From Solibacillus ferritrahens (GTDB taxonomy: Bacteria; Bacillota; Bacilli; Bacillales_A; Planococcaceae), in NCBI RefSeq assembly GCF_037027585.1, contig NZ_JAXCLE010000002.1, positions 62,001 to 126,000 of the forward strand: 64,000 nucleotides of DNA, written 5' to 3'. The notes beneath the pieces were generated by a model. That model was given only the letters and a program-made list of their open reading frames with translations, was not told where the DNA came from and did not search any database. The position numbers and the translations under genes are program-made. Of the stretch, positions 58,924-64,000 are shown piece by piece. Position 1 is the stretch's first letter; each line of letters starts with the position of its first letter.

Positions 58924-59886
58924 ATGAATTGGCATACAAAGGTAACAGAATTATTACAGGTTCAATATCCGATTATCCAAGGTGGACTGGCATATTTAGC
59001 TTACTCAGAGCTTGCTGCAGCTGTTTCTAATGCAGGTGCATTAGGGCAAATTACCGCAATGAGTTTATCGTCGCCCGATGCTTTAAAGGAAGAAATAAAA
59101 AAAGTGAAAGAAATGACAAATAAACCATTTGGAGTAAATTTTGCGATAGGTATGCATGGAAAAGGGTATGAAAAAATGGTAGAAGTCGCTGCGGAAATGG
59201 ACGTTCCTGTAGTAACGATTACAGGGGGCAATCCAGCGCCTATTTTTGATATATTAAAAGATGCATCTTGTAAAAAACTAGTATTGGTAGCAGCAAAGCG
59301 TCAAGCGCAAAAAGCAGAACAGCTCGGAGCGGATGCTGTCATGGTTGTTGGACAAGAAGGAGGCGGTCATTTAGGAAGAGACGATGTTGGAACGATGGTA
59401 TTGGTGCCTCAAGTAGTAAATAGTGTATCGATTCCTGTTATAGCTTCTGGGGGCATAGGAGACGGTCGGGGATGGATGGCTGCTCATGCACTGGGTGCAG
59501 ACGGAATTGAGATGGGGACGCGTTTTATTGCTACTAAGGAATGTGTTCATGCCTCATTGGCGTACAAGCAGGCATTAATTGAAAGTGAAGAAACTGATAC
59601 GGCAATTATAAAACGTTCGATTGGTGCACCTGCCAGAGTAATTCGCAATGAATTTACAGATAAAATCTTGGGAATTGAGCAACATTCTCCTACTTATGAA
59701 GCTTTAAAAACTTATATTAGTGGAGAAGCAAACAAAAAATTTATATATGATGGTGATTCAGCAAATGGATATGGATGGGCAGGCCAAGTGACAGGTTTGA
59801 TAAATGATATTCCAACTGTTGAGGAATTAATTCAGCGTATGGTTGTACAAGCAGAAGAAATCCGTTTAAAATGGGGGCAGCAATAA
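58924..59886 (+). CDS. Nitronate monooxygenase / FabK-like flavoprotein
   Basis: This 320-residue FMN-binding TIM barrel has PIIQGGLAYLAYSELAAAVSNAG at the N-terminus, GVNFAIGM, EGGGHLGRDD and IPVIASGGIGDGRGW in the FMN site, and ADGIEMGTRFIATKE. The family includes nitronate monooxygenases and enoyl-ACP reductase II; motifs alone do not separate them with certainty. ATG 58924 is 7 bases after AGGAGG; ATG 58918 abuts the RBS. yktA follows 20 bases later, so cotranscription is possible. Confidence 0.82.
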   Translation: MNWHTKVTELLQVQYPIIQGGLAYLAYSELAAAVSNAGALGQITAMSLSSPDALKEEIKKVKEMTNKPFGVNFAIGMHGKGYEKMVEVAAEMDVPVVTITGGNPAPIFDILKDASCKKLVLVAAKRQAQKAEQLGADAVMVVGQEGGGHLGRDDVGTMVLVPQVVNSVSIPVIASGGIGDGRGWMAAHALGADGIEMGTRFIATKECVHASLAYKQALIESEETDTAIIKRSIGAPARVIRNEFTDKILGIEQHSPTYEALKTYISGEANKKFIYDGDSANGYGWAGQVTGLINDIPTVEELIQRMVVQAEEIRLKWGQQ

Positions 59887-59906
59887 TTAAAGGCAGGTAA
59901 TAATCT

Positions 59907-60179
59907 ATGGAATATTCATACCCATTATCAACAGATTGGACTACAGAAGAAATGGTCGATGTCGTACATTTCTTTGAGGTAGTGGAAATGGCATACGAAA
60001 AAGGTGTAAAGCGTGAAATCGTTATGGAACGCTACAAAAGCTTTAAAAAAGTTGTTCCGTCACAAGCTGAAGAAAAAACGATTTGCCGTGATTTTGAACA
60101 AGCTAGCTCCTACGTACCATATCGTGTTGTAAAGCTAGCGAAGGAATTGGCTGATGGACAAATTGTAAAAATGAAATAA
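59907..60179 (+). CDS. yktA: UPF0223 family protein YktA
   Basis: The 90-residue helical protein has the UPF0223 pattern YPLSTDWTTEEMVDVVHFFEVVE and ERYKSFKKVVPSQAEEKTICRDFE. The function is unknown. It is full length for the family. AAAGGCAGG precedes ATG 59907. Its position close to yktB, a ykzI-like gene and suhB matches Bacillus subtilis. Confidence 0.88.
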   Translation: MEYSYPLSTDWTTEEMVDVVHFFEVVEMAYEKGVKREIVMERYKSFKKVVPSQAEEKTICRDFEQASSYVPYRVVKLAKELADGQIVKMK

Positions 60180-60215
60180 GAAAATGAATGTGGAACATAA
60201 TTTGTTTCAGCATCA

Positions 60216-60256
60216 AAAAAGAGAAATTGCACTTCAACTGTGCAATTTCTCTTTTT
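60216..60256. terminator. Bidirectional terminator between yktA and yktB
   Basis: Perfect 17-base arms (AAAAAGAGAAATTGCAC and complement) surround a 7-base loop. Confidence 0.93.
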
Positions 60257-60334
60257 AGTTTATTAATTTTTTTGAAAATTCTTTTAGATTATTGGAATGT
60301 TTAGCAGTCTTTTGTACATATTAATAATAAATGG

Positions 60335-60973
60335 TTAATTGTTACCTTTGATGATTTCATAAATTGGGAGAAGTTCATCAAATGTCGTTTCCACTAGTTG
60401 TAAAAAGTGCTCTGCAGACATTTGAATAGCATCGTTGGCGGGAATATGTCGACCAATCAGGAATTCTCCTTTTTTTACATCGCGGAGACGTACAAGGAGC
60501 TGTTCCAGTTTCTCATCGCGTGCTTCCTTTAAAGGAATGGCATCCGGCTGCATATGGTCCCCGGAAATCACGTAATCATCTGATAAATCTTTAATGGTAT
60601 TAATATTAGTTAATAGACGCTGTGCCATTTCATTCTTTTGTGGTGCTTCATAAATAACTGCAATAACGATGAAAAGATGTGTACCCCAGAGTCCGATCTG
60701 AAAATGCGGTAAAGCTTTATAGCCACGCTTGTACGGGGCAAATGCAACCCAAGAATCTTTTGGTGGGTTAACAGTACGACGTGCATGTTTTGCGACATGA
60801 CCAAAGAATTCTTCCCCTGTCTGTGCACTGAAATAACCTGTGAAAGTTTCCGAAAGCTCATGAAACTTTGGGCGAATTAGATTTGTTAAAGCTTCCATGC
60901 GTTCATCTAAACCATCAATTTCAAATACTTGGAAGTCTTCTGCGGTCCATTTTACATTACTCAAATTTTTCAA
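60335..60973 (-). CDS. yktB: UPF0637/DUF1054 family protein YktB
   Basis: The 212-residue soluble protein has the DUF1054 pattern FEIDGLDERMEAL, HVAKHARRTVNPPKDSWVAFA and YKALPHFQIGLWGTHLF. The structure of the family is known, the function is not. AAAGGAT lies close to ATG 60973. It is convergent with yktA and sits in the same order as in Bacillus subtilis. Confidence 0.88.
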   Translation of the reverse strand: MKNLSNVKWTAEDFQVFEIDGLDERMEALTNLIRPKFHELSETFTGYFSAQTGEEFFGHVAKHARRTVNPPKDSWVAFAPYKRGYKALPHFQIGLWGTHLFIVIAVIYEAPQKNEMAQRLLTNINTIKDLSDDYVISGDHMQPDAIPLKEARDEKLEQLLVRLRDVKKGEFLIGRHIPANDAIQMSAEHFLQLVETTFDELLPIYEIIKGNN

Positions 60974-61152
60974 ATCCTTTCGAATTAATGTTTATTTTAT
61001 TAAGTTTTTGGGAAAAAATCTGTTAATAGAAACTTTATACCGTTATATTTTACAAATGGTGTGGATATTATTATAAGTAATTAGTCATGGTATCCAAACC
61101 TTTTTATAAAAGTAGGGAAAAGTTCAAATAATATGATGAGGAAGTGATTTTT

Positions 61153-61350
61153 ATGAAACAGATGATTAAAATTATACGCAAAGTCGATATTGAAAAGCAA
61201 TATGAAGAGATTTTAATGTTGGAAATGGATTACGAGCTAGCAACACTTTATTCAGCTATGAATGATAAAAATCAATCTGAAATTGAAAAATCCAAAAAAC
61301 GTTTAACAGAAATTCAAGAGGAACTAAAAGGTCTACATGTATATGCATAA
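61153..61350 (+). CDS. ykzI: Small YkzI-like protein
   Basis: The 65-residue protein is charged and helical (IIRKVDIEKQYEEILMLEMDYELATLY, then KKRLTEIQEELKGL), probably a coiled coil. Length and place between yktB and suhB fit ykzI of Bacillus subtilis, whose function is unknown. ATG 61153 is 8 bases after GAGGAAG; the GTG at 61144 lies beside the RBS. A terminator follows. Confidence 0.72.
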   Translation: MKQMIKIIRKVDIEKQYEEILMLEMDYELATLYSAMNDKNQSEIEKSKKRLTEIQEELKGLHVYA

Positions 61351-61370
61351 TAAAAAAATGTTACCAAAAT

Positions 61371-61410
61371 AAAAAATCACTTGCCAAAGTTAGATAGCAA
61401 GTGATTTTTT
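61371..61410 (+). terminator. Terminator after the ykzI-like gene
   Basis: Perfect 14-base arms AAAAAATCACTTGC and its complement, ending in TTTTTT. Confidence 0.92.
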
Positions 61411-61488
61411 GTTATAATGAAGTTATTAAAAAAAGTTCCATATATTACATATTAAAATTAGCAATGGTTGTCGGAAGGTGGATGAACG

Positions 61489-62283
61489 ATGGATGTAAAA
61501 CAGCTAGATGAATTTGCGAAAAAAATTATTATTGAAGCGGGGCAAAATATCCGTGCAGCATTTTCATACGATATTGAAATCGAAACAAAATCTAGTCCCA
61601 ATGATTTAGTGACGAATATTGATCGGGAAACAGAGTTATTTTTTATCGAAAAAATCAAAGCATTTAATCCGGATCATCGTATTTTAGGTGAAGAGGGAAT
61701 GGGTGAAAAAGTCGAAAATCTAGAAGGGGTCGTATGGATTATTGATCCAATTGACGGAACCATGAATTTTGTTAAGCAACATCGCCATTTCATGATTACA
61801 ATTGGCATTTATGTGGATGGTGTTGGAGTTTTAGGCTACATATTTGATGTAATGCGGGAGGATCTATTTAATGCCATTTCTGGGGTAGGAGCATGGTATA
61901 ACGATTCTCCACTTCGCAAACTTCAGCCTGTAAAAATTGAACAGGCTGTTATCGGAATCAATGCAAGTTGGGTAACACCGAATAATCGTATTAATCACGA
62001 AAAAATAACTGAGTTAGTCCGAACAGTTCGTGGTACTCGCTCTTATGGATCTGCTGCGATGGAAATAGCTTTTGTCGTAAGTGGAAAGCTGGATGCTTAT
62101 ATTTCAATGCGTTTAGCACCATGGGATATTGGTGGCGGGGTCATTATTGCTAAAGAAGTAGGAGCTATTGCAACAAACTTTAATGGGAAAAATTTCGATT
62201 TCTTATCAATGGATACATTTTTAATTGCGAATCCTTCTATCCATCAGTTAATTTTAGACAAATATATTGAAGAAAAAAAATAA
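61489..62283 (+). CDS. suhB: Inositol monophosphatase family protein
   Basis: The 264-residue Mg2+-dependent phosphatase has LVTNIDRETELFFIEKI, ILGEEGM, the metal motif WIIDPIDGTMNFV, and the C-terminal APWDIGGG. Members act on inositol phosphate, NADP or PAP; the substrate here is not certain. It matches YktC of Bacillus subtilis in place and size. GGAAGGTGG lies 7 bases before ATG 61489. A terminator directly follows. Confidence 0.9.
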   Translation: MDVKQLDEFAKKIIIEAGQNIRAAFSYDIEIETKSSPNDLVTNIDRETELFFIEKIKAFNPDHRILGEEGMGEKVENLEGVVWIIDPIDGTMNFVKQHRHFMITIGIYVDGVGVLGYIFDVMREDLFNAISGVGAWYNDSPLRKLQPVKIEQAVIGINASWVTPNNRINHEKITELVRTVRGTRSYGSAAMEIAFVVSGKLDAYISMRLAPWDIGGGVIIAKEVGAIATNFNGKNFDFLSMDTFLIANPSIHQLILDKYIEEKK

Positions 62284-62314
62284 AAACTTCGGTGCGTATA
62301 CGCACCGAAGTTTT
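62283..62314. terminator. Bidirectional terminator between suhB and ylaF
   Basis: Perfect arms AAAACTTCGGTGCG and complement surround TATA, with A on the left and T on the right. Confidence 0.92.
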
Positions 62315-62321
62315 ATGCATT

Positions 62322-62537
62322 TTAGAGTAAGCCTTGGTCTCTAAATTTACGTTTCGTTTTAAATGCCATTCCAAAGATTGCACACATAACGACAACCCCT
62401 ACAACAACACCAATCCAACCTATCGTTTCATATTTATCGCCAATCATAAATACAAGTGAAAAGGCAAATCCAATACTGATCATTGATAGAATCGCTGCCA
62501 ATGCATAAATAAACATTACAAATTTTGCTTTATTCAT
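62322..62537 (-). CDS. ylaF: Small membrane protein YlaF-like (DUF5325)
   Basis: The 71-residue protein has two membrane segments (FVMFIYALAAILSMISIGFAF and IGWIGVVVGVVVMCAIFGMAF) and a basic C-terminus (KTKRKFRDQ). Size and position next to typA match YlaF of Bacillus subtilis, which has no known function. GGAGG lies 8-9 bases before ATG 62537. Confidence 0.75.
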   Translation of the reverse strand: MNKAKFVMFIYALAAILSMISIGFAFSLVFMIGDKYETIGWIGVVVGVVVMCAIFGMAFKTKRKFRDQGLL

Positions 62538-62666
62538 ATTTCCTGCCTCCGGACATCTTTTATATGTGACTAAAAAATGATATTAATTATTGTGAAAAGA
62601 CATTTAATCTTTCATGTGCTATAATATCACAGTTAAACAATTGAAAAAAGAATATGGAGTGGAATA

Positions 62667-64000
62667 ATGACAAATTTACGTCAAGATATTCGTAATATCG
62701 CAATTATAGCTCACGTTGACCATGGTAAAACAACGTTAGTAGACCAATTATTAAAGCAATCAGGTACTTTCCGTTCAAATGAACGTGTAGAAGAACGTGC
62801 AATGGACTCTGGTGATATAGAGCGTGAACGTGGGATTACGATTTTAGCTAAAAATACAGCAGTAGATTATAACGGTACTCGTATCAACATCCTTGATACG
62901 CCTGGACACGCAGACTTCGGTGGAGAAGTTGAACGTATCTTAAAAATGGTAGATGGCGTTTGTTTAGTTGTCGATGCGTATGAGGGTTGTATGCCTCAAA
63001 CACGTTTTGTATTAAAGAAAGCATTAGAACAACGTTTAACACCAATCGTTGTAGTAAACAAAGTAGATAAAGATTCAGCTCGCCCACTTGAAGTAGTAGA
63101 CGAAGTATTAGAATTATTAATCGAGCTAGGTGCAGATGAAGATCAATTAGATTTCCCAGTTGTTTATGCTTCTGGTGTAAATGGTACAGCATCTTTAGAT
63201 CCAGACCCAGCAAACCAAGAAGAAAACATGACTTGCTTATTCGAGAAAATTATTGAAGCAATCCCAGCACCAATTGATAACTCAGAAGATCCATTACAAT
63301 TCCAAGTAGCATTACTTGACTATAATGACTTCGTTGGTCGTATCGGTATCGGTCGCGTATTCCGCGGTAGAATTTCTGTAGGTCAACAAGTTTCTCTTAT
63401 GAAATTAGACGGTACAGTGAAAAACTTCCGTGTAACAAAAATCTTTGGTTTCTTCGGTCTTAAACGTGAAGAAATCCAAACAGCTATTGCTGGTGACTTA
63501 ATCGCGGTTTCAGGAATGGAAGACATCAACGTTGGTGAAACAGTTTGTCCAATTGATCATCAAGAAGCGTTAGTACCATTACGTATTGATGAGCCAACAT
63601 TACAAATGACATTCTTAGTAAACAACTCACCATTCGCAGGTCGCGAAGGGAAATGGGTAACTTCTCGTAAAATTGAGGAACGTTTACTTGCACAATTACA
63701 AACTGACGTATCTCTACGTGTAGAAGATACAGAATCTCCGGATGCTTGGACAGTTTCTGGTCGTGGTGAGCTTCACTTATCAATCTTAATCGAAAATATG
63801 CGTCGTGAAGGTTTCGAATTACAAGTGTCTAAACCACAAGTAATCATCCGTAACATCGATGGCGTGAAGTCTGAGCCAATCGAGCGCGTTCAAATCGATG
63901 TACCTGAGGATTCTGTAGGTTCGATCATCGAATCAATCGGTACTCGTAAAGGTGAAATGTTAGATATGGTAAACAACGGATCAGGACAAGTACGTTTAAT
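62667..64000 (+). CDS. typA: Ribosome-associated GTPase TypA/BipA, 3' end missing
   Basis: The open frame starts at ATG 62667 (GGAG 7 bases upstream) and runs off the window after about 444 of the roughly 613 codons usual for the family. G-domain motifs are IIAHVDHGKTTLVDQLL, the switch region RGITILAKNTAV, DTPGHADFGGEVER and VNKVDKD, followed by domain II and the start of domains III and V (GRGELHLSILIENMRREGFE). TypA aids 50S ribosome assembly, especially in the cold. Confidence 0.95.
   Translation, partial: MTNLRQDIRNIAIIAHVDHGKTTLVDQLLKQSGTFRSNERVEERAMDSGDIERERGITILAKNTAVDYNGTRINILDTPGHADFGGEVERILKMVDGVCLVVDAYEGCMPQTRFVLKKALEQRLTPIVVVNKVDKDSARPLEVVDEVLELLIELGADEDQLDFPVVYASGVNGTASLDPDPANQEENMTCLFEKIIEAIPAPIDNSEDPLQFQVALLDYNDFVGRIGIGRVFRGRISVGQQVSLMKLDGTVKNFRVTKIFGFFGLKREEIQTAIAGDLIAVSGMEDINVGETVCPIDHQEALVPLRIDEPTLQMTFLVNNSPFAGREGKWVTSRKIEERLLAQLQTDVSLRVEDTESPDAWTVSGRGELHLSILIENMRREGFELQVSKPQVIIRNIDGVKSEPIERVQIDVPEDSVGSIIESIGTRKGEMLDMVNNGSGQVRL

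Overview
The window looks like core chromosome of a low-GC, spore-forming Gram-positive of the Planococcaceae (Solibacillus/Lysinibacillus type). The evidence is an AT-rich sequence with strong AGGAGG ribosome-binding sites and many TTG/GTG starts, an S-layer-homology surface protein, sporulation-type sensor kinases with a Spo0E-like phosphatase, and long stretches whose gene order resembles Bacillus subtilis (ykuL-ccpC-dapH-dapL; ktrC-rnjA-rpoY-ykrA-defB-pdhABCD; yktA-yktB-ykzI-suhB then ylaF-typA). The family assignment is inference. I saw no rRNA, tRNA, CRISPR array, prophage or insertion sequence.

1-6.7 kb is a heme-iron acquisition locus on the + strand: the C-terminus of an NPxTx (sortase B type) wall-anchored protein, a surface protein with three NEAT-like modules and three SLH repeats, a heme-binding lipoprotein (IsdE), an IsdF-type permease, its ATPase, sortase B, and an imelysin (M75)-like lipoprotein. 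6.7-20.2 kb holds unknown small genes, an aldehyde dehydrogenase, an orphan sporulation-type kinase, a stand-alone MurE, a VanZ-like protein, RF3, an NRDE/TANGO2 protein, a SwrC-type RND pump and a TerC protein behind a yybP-ykoY manganese riboswitch.

20.3-30.6 kb holds KtrD, a B12-binding-type radical SAM enzyme, a second (soluble) orphan kinase, MhqR, a lipoprotein, a CPBP membrane protein, YkvS, a Spo0E-like protein, YkwC and CheV. 30.8-41.2 kb holds ppx-ppk, fadH with a FadR-like operator at its promoter, darB, ccpC, the acetyl-DAP genes dapH-dapL, an MFS transporter and a Nudix hydrolase. 41.3-45.6 kb is a polyamine uptake operon (regulator-potABCD) on the - strand.

45.8-57.3 kb holds a thioredoxin-like protein, ktrC, rpoY-rnjA, a 23-codon cationic peptide gene, a HAD phosphatase, peptide deformylase, the pdhABCD operon and a CidA/CidB-type membrane pair. 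57.3-64 kb holds speA, a nitronate monooxygenase/FabK-like enzyme, yktA, yktB, ykzI, suhB, ylaF and the first ~444 codons of typA.

The most unusual items are the heme locus, where only the third NEAT-like module keeps the heme-ligand pattern and the M75-like lipoprotein has lost its HxxE motif, and the 23-residue, +9 peptide gene at 49154-49225, which has its own promoter, RBS and terminator. Others are a MurE with DDPR in place of DNPR, a family of related GGGCTGTG..AAAAGT hairpins, and a pyruvate-channel-like LrgA/LrgB pair next to the pyruvate dehydrogenase operon.
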